From an uncultured Ilumatobacter sp. (GTDB taxonomy: Bacteria > Actinomycetota > Acidimicrobiia > Acidimicrobiales > Ilumatobacteraceae), in the NCBI GenBank assembly GCA_937919625.1, contig CALFRK010000002.1:1-64000 (forward strand): a DNA stretch of 64,000 nucleotides, read 5' to 3'. Below are positions 29,989 to 42,180 of this stretch, piece by piece. How positions within the stretch are numbered: the first letter of the stretch is position 1; every line of letters begins with the position of its first letter. The notes beneath the pieces were generated by a model that saw only the letters and a program-made list of their open reading frames with translations, had not been told where the DNA came from and searched no databases. The position numbers and the translations under genes are program-made.

Positions 29989-30978
29989 TCAGACGCGAGA
30001 CAGCGATGCTGCGTTGCGCAACGTCTCGGCTGCTTGTTCGGGCGGCATTACATTGATCAGTACGCCCGTGCCACGCTCGAACCCGGCCTGGGTCACCAGC
30101 ACGGGCCAGACGTGGATGTGCCAGTGATACTCGCCAGTGTGGGCGTGCGGTGCCGTGTGGAATCCGACGTTGTAAGCCACGTCGCCGATCGCCTTATTGA
30201 GGAAGGCGGTGGCGTCGCGCAATGCTCGACCGACCGCCGCCAGAGATTCGTCGTCGGCGTCTTGGAGATGAAGTTCGTGACGGCGCGGCACGATCAGGAG
30301 CTCGAACGGTGAGCCGCTCCAGTAGGGGCACAAGATGGCGACGTCGTCGTTGACGTAGACGACCCGCTCGCCAGTGGCGATCTCGGCCTCGACCGTGGTG
30401 CACAGCAGGCAGCCGCCCGCGAAGCGGGCGAAGGCACGCTCTTCGTCGAGCACCTCACCCGGCACGAACGGCAGGCCGAGCAGCTGGCCGTGCGGGTGAG
30501 CGATCGAGGCGCCGGCCTCGCGACCGTGATTGACGATCGCCTGCGTGTAGCGGATGTTGGGAATTCTGGCGTGCTCGATGAAGCGCCGCTTGAGCGTAAG
30601 CATGAACTGCGCCGCATCGCGATCGTCGAGTCGGTCGAGCGACAGATCATGGTGGCGCGAGTAGACGAACACCTCGTGAATACCGGTGCCCTCGGCCATT
30701 ACGTGTACCGGGCCGTCGTGGTGCACGGCGAAGCCGTCGTCGCCGTGGAACGCCGGGTACAGGTTGGGGATCACGCGGACCTCCCAGTCGCCCTCCTCGC
30801 CGACCGTTTCGAGCGCCGGCGGTGTGGACTCTTCGTTGCCGGGGCAGAACGGACACGGGCGGTCGGACTCGAACGCTTGCAGATCGGAGCGTGCCGCGAA
30901 ATCGGTCGGGCGCTGTGCCCGCTCGGCAACGATGGTGACCCACCGGCCGGTCAGCTGGTTCAACCGCATCTGGCTCAT
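29989..30978 (-). CDS. galT: Galactose-1-phosphate uridylyltransferase family protein
   Basis: About 329 residues of the HIT-superfamily GalT fold. LTGRWVTIVAERAQRP and CPFCPGNEEST (zinc Cys pair) begin it, followed by EVRVIPNLYPAF. GASIAHPHGQLLGLP carries the HPH nucleophile region, and YHWHIHVWP is the second histidine cluster. It would exchange uridylyl between UDP-glucose and galactose-1-phosphate, though some relatives are other nucleotidyltransferases. The ATG at 30978 (MSQMRLNQLTG) follows a CTGGGAA Shine-Dalgarno. No galK or galE is adjacent, so the pathway context is weak. Confidence 0.88.
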   Translation of the reverse strand: MSQMRLNQLTGRWVTIVAERAQRPTDFAARSDLQAFESDRPCPFCPGNEESTPPALETVGEEGDWEVRVIPNLYPAFHGDDGFAVHHDGPVHVMAEGTGIHEVFVYSRHHDLSLDRLDDRDAAQFMLTLKRRFIEHARIPNIRYTQAIVNHGREAGASIAHPHGQLLGLPFVPGEVLDEERAFARFAGGCLLCTTVEAEIATGERVVYVNDDVAILCPYWSGSPFELLIVPRRHELHLQDADDESLAAVGRALRDATAFLNKAIGDVAYNVGFHTAPHAHTGEYHWHIHVWPVLVTQAGFERGTGVLINVMPPEQAAETLRNAASLSRV

Positions 30979-31038
30979 GAGATTTCCCAGGATAGGGCCA
31001 GCCACCACAAGAAGTTGACCATTCGCCAGGAGCTGGAA

Positions 31039-31785
31039 TCAGGGTGCCCGGTAGACCGACACGTGGCGGGCCGAGTCGGCGCCGAACTCGGTGCGCCCGA
31101 AGCCTTCCCAGCGCTGTTCCAGCGCCAGTCCAGCGACCGTGGCCATCTCGTCGAGCTCGCTCGGCGTCGCATACCGGATCGACCACGGACGAAGCCGCAC
31201 ACCACCGGCCTCGGTGATCTCCACGAACTGGCCCTCAGCCAACTGTTGCTCGGCATCGTGACGCGAGATCGAGAGCACGACCCGGTCGGACTCGAGCGAA
31301 CGGACGGAGATGTCGTCGCCGTGGCGAGGTGGATGATCGGGAACGAATGCTTCGATCACGAACCGTCCCCCCGGCGTCAGCCGCGCCGCGACCGCAGCGA
31401 AACATGCCGCCTGAGCCTGGTGGGTTCGCAGATTGAAGATCGTGTTGTAGGCGACGAACACCAGGGCGAACGGACCCTCTGGCAGGTTGTCAACCATGTC
31501 GCCGAGCGACGCCTTGACGCGGTGTTCGTGGTCGCGATCGCGGAGCTTGGTGAGCATCGGCTCGCTGGAGTCGATTCCGAACACCTGGATTGCGTTGGCG
31601 TCGTGGTGGTATGCGAGCGGAATCGCCAAACGGCCGGTGCCGACTCCGAGTTCGAGGATCTGACCACCACCGCTGAGATCGAGTAGGTCGGCGATCGTTG
31701 CGTCGATGTCGGAGATGTCCTTGTACCAGTCGTCGTACACGTCGGCGAAGGCGGCGCCATAGCTGGTGTCGTCATAGCCCTTCAT
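31039..31785 (-). CDS. Class I SAM-dependent methyltransferase
   Basis: A 248-residue Rossmann methyltransferase. Motif I is ILELGVGTGRLAIPLA, FGIDSSEPML is motif II, SLGDMVDN the adenine region, and LVFVAYNTIFNL motif IV. RLTPGGRFVIEAFVP follows. The substrate is unknown; the region RPWSIRYATPSELDEMA resembles small-molecule methyltransferases. It is divergent from iscS over 86 bases that contain a tandem repeat. It lies 60 bases upstream of galT on the same strand, so the two may share a transcript. Confidence 0.87.
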   Translation of the reverse strand: MKGYDDTSYGAAFADVYDDWYKDISDIDATIADLLDLSGGGQILELGVGTGRLAIPLAYHHDANAIQVFGIDSSEPMLTKLRDRDHEHRVKASLGDMVDNLPEGPFALVFVAYNTIFNLRTHQAQAACFAAVAARLTPGGRFVIEAFVPDHPPRHGDDISVRSLESDRVVLSISRHDAEQQLAEGQFVEITEAGGVRLRPWSIRYATPSELDEMATVAGLALEQRWEGFGRTEFGADSARHVSVYRAP

Positions 31786-31798
31786 CCGTGCCCCCTTA

Positions 31799-31824
31799 GT
31801 CTGGTCCGGTCGTCTGGTCCGGTC
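31799..31824. repeat. 13-bp tandem duplication in a divergent promoter region
   Basis: GTCTGGTCCGGTC occurs twice back to back (31799-31811 and 31812-31824) between the divergent methyltransferase and iscS starts. It begins 13 bases from the methyltransferase ATG. It could be a paired binding site or a recent slippage duplication. Confidence 0.6.
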
Positions 31825-31871
31825 ACGGTAGCTGGCGGCCGGGGTCGTGACGCCCGAGATAGCGTGCGTGC

Positions 31872-32999
31872 GTGGCCATCACCTATCTCGACCATGCTGC
31901 TACGACGCCAATGCGTCCGGGCGCGGTCGAGGCGATGCTCCCGTTCTTCTCCGAGCGGTTCGCCAACCCGAGTGGTTCGCACCGGTTCGCTCGCGACGCG
32001 CGGCGCGCAGTCGATGAGGCGCGTGACCAGGTCGCCGAGGTGCTGGGGGTCTCCCCGGGCGAGGTCGTGTTCACCGGCTGCGGTACCGAGGCCGACAATA
32101 CGGCGATTCTCGGTGTCGGCGGGCTCGCCGTATGTGGTGCTGCTGAACACCCAGCCGTACTGCACCCGACCGAGCACCGTGGCGGGATCGTCGTAGGTAC
32201 CGACACAGCGGGGCACATCGATCTCGACCAACTGGCCGACGTACTCTCACCCGATGTGGCGATCGTCAGCGTGATGGCGGTCAACAATGAGGTCGGCACG
32301 ATCACCGACCTGGCGGCCGTGTCCCGACTCGTTCGGTCGTTGGCTCCGGGCGCCCTTCTTCACACCGATGCCGTACAGGCGGTGTGTTGGCTGGATCTAC
32401 GCCAGATCGCCCCACTCGTCGATCTCATGTCGTTCAGCGCTCACAAGTTCGGCGGCCCGAAGGGCGTCGGCGTGCTCACGATCCGAGATGGTGTCAAGCT
32501 CGCCCCGTTGATCAGCGGTGGAGGACAAGAGCGCGAACGCCGCAGCGGCACCCACAATGTGGCCGGCATCGCTGCTCTCACTTCTGCTCTCGTCGAAACC
32601 GATCACCAACGGATCAGCGAGAACGCCCGTCTCGCCGGCTTGCGCGATCGATTGATCGACGGACTGTCTGGTGCGATCGAGGGTGTCGTCGAAACCGTGC
32701 AACGCGATCGCAAGACCGCCGGCTCGGCGCATGTCTGCCTCGACGGGATCGAGAGCGAATCGTTGCTGTTTCTACTGGACCAAGCCGACGTCTGTGCCAG
32801 CGCTGCTTCGGCGTGCGCGAGCGGGGCTATGGAGCCGTCGCACGTTCTGGCGGCGATGGGGGTCGAACACTCGCTGGCGATGGGCGCCTTGCGGATGACG
32901 CTCGGCCACACCACAACTGTCGACGACATCGAGCGGGCGATCGACGTGGTTGCCTCCAGTGTGCAGCACCTGCGGCGGGTCGCGGTTGCTCGACCATGA
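31872..32999 (+). CDS. iscS: Cysteine desulfurase (IscS/NifS family)
   Basis: A 375-residue class V PLP enzyme that takes sulfur from cysteine as a persulfide for Fe-S clusters and tRNA thiolation. It begins YLDHAATTPMRPGAVEAM. The PLP lysine is in SFSAHKFGGPKGVG. The persulfide Cys lies in CASAASACASGAMEPSHVL, equal to the SACTSA loop of IscS. RRSGTHNVAGIAAL is also conserved. Start is GTG 31872. It is followed 13 bases later by mnmA, the enzyme that uses its sulfur, a pairing also found in mycobacteria. Confidence 0.95.
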   Translation: MAITYLDHAATTPMRPGAVEAMLPFFSERFANPSGSHRFARDARRAVDEARDQVAEVLGVSPGEVVFTGCGTEADNTAILGVGGLAVCGAAEHPAVLHPTEHRGGIVVGTDTAGHIDLDQLADVLSPDVAIVSVMAVNNEVGTITDLAAVSRLVRSLAPGALLHTDAVQAVCWLDLRQIAPLVDLMSFSAHKFGGPKGVGVLTIRDGVKLAPLISGGGQERERRSGTHNVAGIAALTSALVETDHQRISENARLAGLRDRLIDGLSGAIEGVVETVQRDRKTAGSAHVCLDGIESESLLFLLDQADVCASAASACASGAMEPSHVLAAMGVEHSLAMGALRMTLGHTTTVDDIERAIDVVASSVQHLRRVAVARP

Positions 33000-33012
33000 T
33001 GGTGCACCGATC

Positions 33013-34077
33013 GTGAAGGTGATGCTCGCCATGAGTGGCGGCGTCGACTCGTCCGTGGCGGGGGCGCTGTTGTTGCGCGCCGGTCACCAAGTCGTCGGAG
33101 TCACCATGAAGCTGTGGGGCGGCGACAGCGACACGGGGTGTTGCAGCGTAAGCGACGTCGATGACGCTCGTCGCGTCGCCCAGCAGCTGGATATCGATCA
33201 TCTTGTGTTCAACTTCGGTGACGACTTCAACGCTCATGTCGTCGAACCGTATGTGCGCGACCATGCTCTTGGCGTCACACCAAATCCGTGTATCGAGTGC
33301 AATCGGCACGTCAAGTTCGATCGCCTGTTGGTGCGCGCCGACCAGCTCGGCTTCGATGCTGTGGCTACCGGGCACCACGCACGTATCGGTCGGGCCGCAA
33401 ACGGATCGTTCTCGCTCGAGCGCGGCGCCGACAACGCCAAGGACCAGAGTTATGTCGTGCACATGCTCGATCAGGCGGCACTTGGGCGCACCCTGTTTCC
33501 GGTCGGCGACATCGACAAGACCGAGGTGCGGCGGCTGGCCAGTGAGATGGGCCTGCGCACCGCCTCCAAGCCCGACAGCCAGGATGTCTGCTTCATCACG
33601 TCGACCGGTGGCCGCCAGACATTCCTGGGCGACCGCATCTCGTTCCGCCAGGGACGTGTGGTCGATACCTCTGGCTCGGCCCTTGGCAAGGTCGAGGCCG
33701 TCGAGATGATCACGATCGGCCAGCGGCGGGGGATCGGCCTGCCTGGTGGGGGGCCCAAGCGTTATGTCGTCGATGTCGACGTGCCCAACGGCACGGTGGT
33801 GGTGGGCGACGACGATGACCTGTTTCGTACGACAATGGTGGTTGAGCGTGCGACTTGGATCGAGGCGCCGGTCGACGGCGCGGTGTTGGTGCAATGCAGC
33901 GCACATGGGGTGCCGCAACCGGCGACAATCGCCAACGACATCGCCGGCAAGGTTGCCGGAGGCTCGGTTCGCGTGACGTGGAACGAGCCCCAGCGTCGTA
34001 TCGCTCCCGGCCAGAGCGTCGTGTTTTACGATCTTGCCGACAAATGTGTGCTGGGCGGCGGTACGGCGACGCGTTGA
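33013..34077 (+). CDS. mnmA: tRNA-specific 2-thiouridylase
   Basis: A 354-residue enzyme that makes 2-thiouridine at the wobble base U34 of Lys, Glu and Gln tRNAs. The N-type PP-loop is AMSGGVDSSVAGALL. The two catalytic cysteines sit in NPCIECNRHVKF and DSQDVCFI. ATGHHARIG is a tRNA-contact segment, and the C-terminal beta-barrels follow. GTG 33013 (VKVMLAMSGG) or ATG 33022 is the start; the longer track ORF overlaps iscS. The upstream iscS gives the persulfide sulfur. Confidence 0.96.
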   Translation: MKVMLAMSGGVDSSVAGALLLRAGHQVVGVTMKLWGGDSDTGCCSVSDVDDARRVAQQLDIDHLVFNFGDDFNAHVVEPYVRDHALGVTPNPCIECNRHVKFDRLLVRADQLGFDAVATGHHARIGRAANGSFSLERGADNAKDQSYVVHMLDQAALGRTLFPVGDIDKTEVRRLASEMGLRTASKPDSQDVCFITSTGGRQTFLGDRISFRQGRVVDTSGSALGKVEAVEMITIGQRRGIGLPGGGPKRYVVDVDVPNGTVVVGDDDDLFRTTMVVERATWIEAPVDGAVLVQCSAHGVPQPATIANDIAGKVAGGSVRVTWNEPQRRIAPGQSVVFYDLADKCVLGGGTATR

Positions 34078-34095
34078 GCCGCACCGCCCACAGCC

Positions 34096-35004
34096 TCAGC
34101 CCACAGGCAGGCGGCGTCGACCGACGGCGGCCAGAGCGCGACCCGGCCGCGTCGGGCTGACCAGACAGGCGGTCAGATGGATCGCTTTGCCACGCGGTTC
34201 TCGTGGCGTGGCTGCGAAGATTACCGTCACCGGTTCGGTCGTGGCGATCTCGATCGCGTGGCCGGCAGCCGGACCAGTGAGGTCGGCCGCTTCCGTATCG
34301 ACGGGGGCCAGACGCACCGTGGCGATCTCTTGGCGGCGCAGCATCACGGTTTCGGCCAATACGAGAGGATCATGGATGACGAGCCCGATCGGTACCACCA
34401 CGAACCATCGGTTCGACAGGCGATGCCAACGTGGCCAAGCCCAAACCGCGGCACTGCCCGCGAACGTGGTCAACACGACGCCGAGTACCCAAGAGTGCGC
34501 CCCCAGCAACAACGGACCGCTGATTGCCGCAGCGGCGCACACCGACCAACTAACCAGCACGGCGAGTGTGTAGGCGGCCGGTGGGCGCAGGAGGTGGCGG
34601 TCTTCGTCGCCGTAGGCCGATGCCTGCACGAACCCGCGACCGATATCGCTGGAGAATGCGAGCACGGTCGACAGCATCGCCACGCCGAGCAAGAGTGCCC
34701 CATCGACGGCATCGGCCCCTGCCAACCATGCGACGACTGCGATTGGCACCGAAAGGGGGACCACGGCGCGAGTGGCGGTAAGGCTGACGACGGCGGGTAT
34801 TGCCATCGCCGCCACGCCGATCAACCATGCACCGGCGGCCCCCCACGTTGCCACCGACGCGACGACGGGGCCGCTCGTTGTGGTCGCTTGTGCGATCGCG
34901 TTGCCGCCGAACACGAGCACCGCGACCCACACCAACCGCAGTATCCACGGGAGCAATCCTTCGACCGAGCGGGCGTTTGGCACGTCGACAGTCTGGCGTG
35001 TCAC
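34096..35004 (-). CDS. Polytopic membrane protein, unknown
   Basis: About 302 residues with seven or eight hydrophobic segments (WILRLVWVAVLVFGGNAIA, WLIGVAAMAIPAVVSLTAT, VVPLSVPIAVVAWLAG, ALLLGVAMLSTVLAFSS, YTLAVLVSWSVCAAAAISGP, VLGVVLTTFAGSAAVWAWP, WFVVVPIGLVIHDPLVLAE). After these comes a cytoplasmic tail (about 240-302) with RQEIATVRLAP. I recognise no family. GTG 35004 (VTRQTVDVPN) is chosen because the longer track ORF overlaps the divergent MetE-like gene region and is Arg/Pro-rich shadow sequence. It is convergent to mnmA. Confidence 0.7.
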   Translation of the reverse strand: MTRQTVDVPNARSVEGLLPWILRLVWVAVLVFGGNAIAQATTTSGPVVASVATWGAAGAWLIGVAAMAIPAVVSLTATRAVVPLSVPIAVVAWLAGADAVDGALLLGVAMLSTVLAFSSDIGRGFVQASAYGDEDRHLLRPPAAYTLAVLVSWSVCAAAAISGPLLLGAHSWVLGVVLTTFAGSAAVWAWPRWHRLSNRWFVVVPIGLVIHDPLVLAETVMLRRQEIATVRLAPVDTEAADLTGPAAGHAIEIATTEPVTVIFAATPREPRGKAIHLTACLVSPTRPGRALAAVGRRRLPVG

Positions 35005-35096
35005 ATCGGGATCCGCAGCCCCGAGCCGCTCCGAAGCAGCGACTGGTCCGGAAGAAATCGTCTCCGGCGGCGCCGAAGTGTCACCATAGGCAGGGC

Positions 35097-38380
<3,284 letters not shown>

Positions 38381-38396
38381 CTTTGGTTGCAGCGTC

Positions 38397-39086
38397 ATGA
38401 AGGTGATCGGGCTATTGGGAGGGATGAGCTGGGAGAGCTCGATCGAGTACGAGCGGATCATCAACGAGTGTGTGCGCGCTCGGCTCGGCGGTACCCACTC
38501 GGCCGATCTGATCATCCGCAGTTATGACTTCGCTCGCATCGAGGCGCTGCAGGCGTCGGGGAACTGGGACGCGGCGGGCGATCTGCTCGCCACCGATGCC
38601 AAGATGCTGCAAGACGCCGGTGCCGAGATAATCGTGTTGTGCACCAACACCATGCATCTCCTAGCCGATCGGATCGAGGCGGCGATCGATGTCGAGTTCC
38701 TGCACGTGGCGGATGCAGCCGCTCGTGCAGTGCAAGCCGCCGGCGTGCAACGGGTCGCCCTGCTAGGCACCCGCTACACGATGGAGCACGACTTCTACCG
38801 CGGCCGGGTCGAGCGTCATGGCCTCGACGTGATCGTGCCTGACGAACCAGACCGTACAACGGTCCACGACGTGATCTATGACGAGCTGGTGCGTGGCGTC
38901 GTGGATCCATACTCGAAGCGGCGCTACCTCGACATCATCGACACCCAGATCGGGCGGGGTGCTGAGGGAGTGATCGCTGGGTGCACAGAGATCGAGCTAC
39001 TGGTCGGCCCTGACGACATGACGGTGCCCTATTTCCCGACGACCCGCCTGCATGCAGAGGCCGCCGTTGAGGCGGCCCTGCGTTAG
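38397..39086 (+). CDS. Aspartate/glutamate racemase family protein
   Basis: A 229-residue cofactor-independent racemase of the YgeA type. It starts IGLLGGMSWESSIEYERIIN, a strong family mark. The two catalytic cysteines are in VLCTNTMHLL and AGCTEIELL, so it should be active on aspartate, glutamate or related amino acids. It lies 16 bases after ligA on the same strand and may be cotranscribed. The product could be D-amino acids for the cell wall or for metabolism; the substrate is not known. Confidence 0.9.
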   Translation: MKVIGLLGGMSWESSIEYERIINECVRARLGGTHSADLIIRSYDFARIEALQASGNWDAAGDLLATDAKMLQDAGAEIIVLCTNTMHLLADRIEAAIDVEFLHVADAAARAVQAAGVQRVALLGTRYTMEHDFYRGRVERHGLDVIVPDEPDRTTVHDVIYDELVRGVVDPYSKRRYLDIIDTQIGRGAEGVIAGCTEIELLVGPDDMTVPYFPTTRLHAEAAVEAALR

Positions 39087-39104
39087 GAAATCACCGAGCG
39101 TTGG

Positions 39105-39680
39105 TCAGATGACCTGGAACGTCCAGGTGTAGCTGCGAGCACGCTGGCGGCCCTCGTCGATCTTCCAATAGATCACCTCGGCCCGGTGCTCGCCCTCGGT
39201 GAATTCGGTGATCGCTGCACCTGCACCCGGAGCGAATGTCAATGTGGCATTGCCGGGCGCGAAGATCGTCACCGAGGGCAGGTCGATCTGCTCGCCGGGT
39301 TTTACCTCGATGCTGCCCAGCTCGTCGACACTGACGGTTTCGATTTCGATCCCGTCGATCACCAGCACACCCGTGTAGCCCGTTGCGAGGTCGACGAACA
39401 CGCTGCTCTGGCTCACCACTTGCACCGATTCGGGCACCGGATCGACCTGTTCGATCAGGTCAGGCAAGTTGGAGCGTTCTTCTCCGGTGATTCCGACCAA
39501 CACGCCTCGCACGACCAGCGCCAATCCGAGACCGACCAGCAGGCTGACAATCAGCAACGTCTTGTCGACGCGACGCCCGGGCGCGGCCCCTGCGACCATT
39601 GCCTCATCGGCGGCGGGCAGGTTTGCCGTGTCGCCACCGAGTTCGTGTTTGGTGTCCGGATTGGTCACGCCCACCATCAT
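39105..39680 (-). CDS. Single-pass membrane protein with extracytoplasmic beta domain, unknown
   Basis: A 191-residue protein. It has a cytoplasmic N-terminus of about 40 residues, one membrane helix (KTLLIVSLLVGLGLALVVRGVLVG), and an exported domain of about 125 residues rich in beta strands (VDLATGYTGVLVIDGIEIET, GNATLTFAPGAGA, RARSYTWTFQVI). No family is recognised; the domain looks immunoglobulin-like. It is divergent from the PASTA kinase-like gene over 98 bases and might act with it at the cell envelope, but that is only positional. Confidence 0.7.
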   Translation of the reverse strand: MMVGVTNPDTKHELGGDTANLPAADEAMVAGAAPGRRVDKTLLIVSLLVGLGLALVVRGVLVGITGEERSNLPDLIEQVDPVPESVQVVSQSSVFVDLATGYTGVLVIDGIEIETVSVDELGSIEVKPGEQIDLPSVTIFAPGNATLTFAPGAGAAITEFTEGEHRAEVIYWKIDEGRQRARSYTWTFQVI

Positions 39681-39778
39681 GCCGGGCGCGTCACCGGAAC
39701 CGTCGGCACCTCTGCGGCCAAGTTTGCTGGCGGGGCGTCACCCCGCGGGGGAGGGGCAAGCGATAGCGTTCGGGCATC

Positions 39779-41983
39779 GTGAGCTCCAGCGTGACACCCC
39801 CCGGTGACCCCGTCGACCCCGCTCAGCTGGTCGACACATTGTTTGCTGATCGTTTTCGTGTGCGCCGGCTCGTGTCCGAAGGCGCCAACACGGCGATCTA
39901 TGTCGCCGAAGACGAGGAGCACGGGCGCAATGTGACCCTCAAGCTGATCCGCTCAAGTCTGGCAGCCTCGCCATCGTTCCGAGCCCAGTTCGACGAGTCG
40001 ATCCGCTCGGTCGCAGCGATGAGCCATCCCAACATCGCCGCCGTTTACGACTGGGGTATGGCCCGGGTTGGCAATACCTCGACCGCCTATGTGGTGATCG
40101 AAGCGCTGACCGGCGGGAGTCTGCGCGACCTGTTCGACCGCGGGCGGCGGCTGTCGCCCTCGCAGGCGCTGGGGATCGGCCTGGAGGCATGCCGGGGCCT
40201 CGACTATGCCCACCGGCGCGGTTTCGTGCACACCGAACTGACCCCTTCCAAGCTGGTGTTCGGCGATGATCGCCGTTTGCGCATCATCGACTTTGGCCTC
40301 GCCCGTCTGCTTGGCGAGCCGGTGTGGGAGCAACCTGACTCGGTGCCCACCCATGTCGCCTGGTATGCCTCGCCCGAGCAGGGCCTGTCCCATTCGGTCG
40401 ACGGTACGACCGACGTCTATGCGCTCTGTCTGACGCTGCATGAGGCCGTAACCGGCGTGCTTCCGTTCCGCAACGACTCGACCGTCGCTTCACTGTCGGC
40501 GCGTGTGGGCAAGCTGATGCCCGTCTCGGCCGATCTCGGCCCATTGGCGGCCGTGTTCGAGCGGGCCGGCCGCCCCGCTGCAGACGATCGGGCAACCGCC
40601 GCCGAGTTCGGGAAAGAGCTGATGCACGCTGCGTCGAAGCTGCCGCGGCCTGAGCCGTTGCCGTTGTTGTCGACCGGCCTCTTCGACACCCCCGCCGAGC
40701 AGCTCAGGTCTCCCGATGATCCGACCGGCGGCGTATTCCGTCCCGGTGGCGAGGGCACCGCGCCGGCGCTGGTCGTGATTCCACTCGACGAGCCAGATGC
40801 CGATGACTTGGTCGAAGCGATAGACGCGAGCGGTAGCGCCGTCGACGACGCAGCCGGAGAAGACATCGATATCGCTGTGCCACAGGTAGGTACCGAGGAA
40901 CTCGTGATCCTTCCGCTCGACACGGGTATTGGTGCGAATATCCAGCGCAACTCCGTCGCCGTGCCTGCATCTGAGCAGGAATCCGAGCCCTATCTCTCGT
41001 CAGCACCGGCGACCCGCGTGATGCCCACCGTTGGAACTGCCCCCGTCGGGGGGCGGCGCCGCCCCCGGGGGTTTCCGTGGAAGATTGTCTTGTCGGTGAT
41101 AGTGCTGGCGGCGCTATCTGTGCTGGGCGTGTTGGCCACGCAACTTTTCCGCACTCCCGTGTATCGGGTACCCGAACTCGTCGGCGTTCCCGAGGCGGAA
41201 GCTCTAAATCTGATCGCTGCCAACGGTTGGGAGATCGCCGTTCAGCGTGAACGTAACGACGTCGTGCCAATCGTTGGCCAGGTCTGGCGCACGGCACCGC
41301 AGGCAGGTATCGATTTGGCCGAGGGTGAACCGTTTCTGATTGTCGTCAGCGACGGTCCGACGTTGCGCGAGTTGCCGGATTCGACAGGCGTGCTTTTAAG
41401 CGAGGCTCAGACCCGCCTCATCGAGCGCGGCCTCGATGTCGAACCGGTCGAACAGTTCGACGAGGTCGTGACAGATGGTGTAGTGATCTCATGGTCGGTT
41501 CCAGGTGACCCAACGCTGTCGACAGGCTCGCTGGTCGAGCCGCACACCAGCATTCGGTTGGTCGTCTCGCTCGGACCTGCCCCGCGTTCGATTCCGAACG
41601 TGGTCGGTGTTCTGCTCGGCGATGCTCGGGTCGAGTTCGATTCATTGGGCCTGGTGCTTACCGAGGAAGCTCCGCAGTTCAGCGATGAGGTTCCACCCGG
41701 ACTCGTAATCAGCCAGAATCTCGAGCCTGGCACCGAGGTGGCGCGCGGCGACGACATGTCGGTGATCGTGTCGAAGGGCCCCGATCTCGTGGCCTTTCCC
41801 GACCTCGGGGCTGCCGCCAATTTCGACGAAGCGGCTGTGCTGCTGAGCCAAGCGGGATTCGGAGCAGAACTGATCTTTGGCGACGCCCAAGGCGAGGTCC
41901 GCGAGTACACGATCGACGGCGGGGTGCCAAAGGTCGGCGACAGCTTCCACCGCGGCACCGTTGTTCAGTTCAAAGCCCTATAA
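39779..41983 (+). CDS. PASTA-domain Ser/Thr kinase-like receptor, probable pseudokinase
   Basis: A 734-residue protein with an N-terminal kinase fold (about 25-285), an acidic linker, one membrane helix (about 433-455) and four PASTA-like repeats to the end. PASTA repeats bind peptidoglycan-related ligands outside the cell. The VAIK lysine (NVTLK, K55), the helix-C Glu, DFG (171-173) and SPE are kept. The HRD motif, however, reads HTE (151-153), the catalytic-loop Lys is Thr, the metal-binding Asn is Lys158, and the glycine loop is degenerate (SEGANTAIYVA). Phosphotransfer is thus probably lost or weak. It starts GTG 39779. It may act as a scaffold that senses cell-wall state. Confidence 0.88.
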   Translation: MSSSVTPPGDPVDPAQLVDTLFADRFRVRRLVSEGANTAIYVAEDEEHGRNVTLKLIRSSLAASPSFRAQFDESIRSVAAMSHPNIAAVYDWGMARVGNTSTAYVVIEALTGGSLRDLFDRGRRLSPSQALGIGLEACRGLDYAHRRGFVHTELTPSKLVFGDDRRLRIIDFGLARLLGEPVWEQPDSVPTHVAWYASPEQGLSHSVDGTTDVYALCLTLHEAVTGVLPFRNDSTVASLSARVGKLMPVSADLGPLAAVFERAGRPAADDRATAAEFGKELMHAASKLPRPEPLPLLSTGLFDTPAEQLRSPDDPTGGVFRPGGEGTAPALVVIPLDEPDADDLVEAIDASGSAVDDAAGEDIDIAVPQVGTEELVILPLDTGIGANIQRNSVAVPASEQESEPYLSSAPATRVMPTVGTAPVGGRRRPRGFPWKIVLSVIVLAALSVLGVLATQLFRTPVYRVPELVGVPEAEALNLIAANGWEIAVQRERNDVVPIVGQVWRTAPQAGIDLAEGEPFLIVVSDGPTLRELPDSTGVLLSEAQTRLIERGLDVEPVEQFDEVVTDGVVISWSVPGDPTLSTGSLVEPHTSIRLVVSLGPAPRSIPNVVGVLLGDARVEFDSLGLVLTEEAPQFSDEVPPGLVISQNLEPGTEVARGDDMSVIVSKGPDLVAFPDLGAAANFDEAAVLLSQAGFGAELIFGDAQGEVREYTIDGGVPKVGDSFHRGTVVQFKAL

Positions 41984-42180
41984 ACCCTCGACCCGCCGTT
42001 CAGCGAACGCGTGATCTGGTTGCGTAGACAGTGCGCAAGATGTGCACGCGTTGCGGGGTCGTTGCGCTGGCGACAACGAGCGCTGGCCTTGATAGGGACT
42101 TTCGGCTCTGAACGTTTGCTGATCCGGAGGACCACAATATTGCAGGAGCGCAATTCCTTGAGATGGAATAGGAGCGAGCC
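41984..42180. other. Intergenic region before the GerMN lipoprotein
   Basis: About 200 bases with no gene; the minus-strand ORFs listed here look like shadows. It becomes more AT-rich near the end (CCACAATATTGCAGGAGCGC). A Shine-Dalgarno, AGGAG (42170-42174), sits just before the lipoprotein ATG. A weak promoter is likely but no convincing -35/-10 pair was found. Confidence 0.5.
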
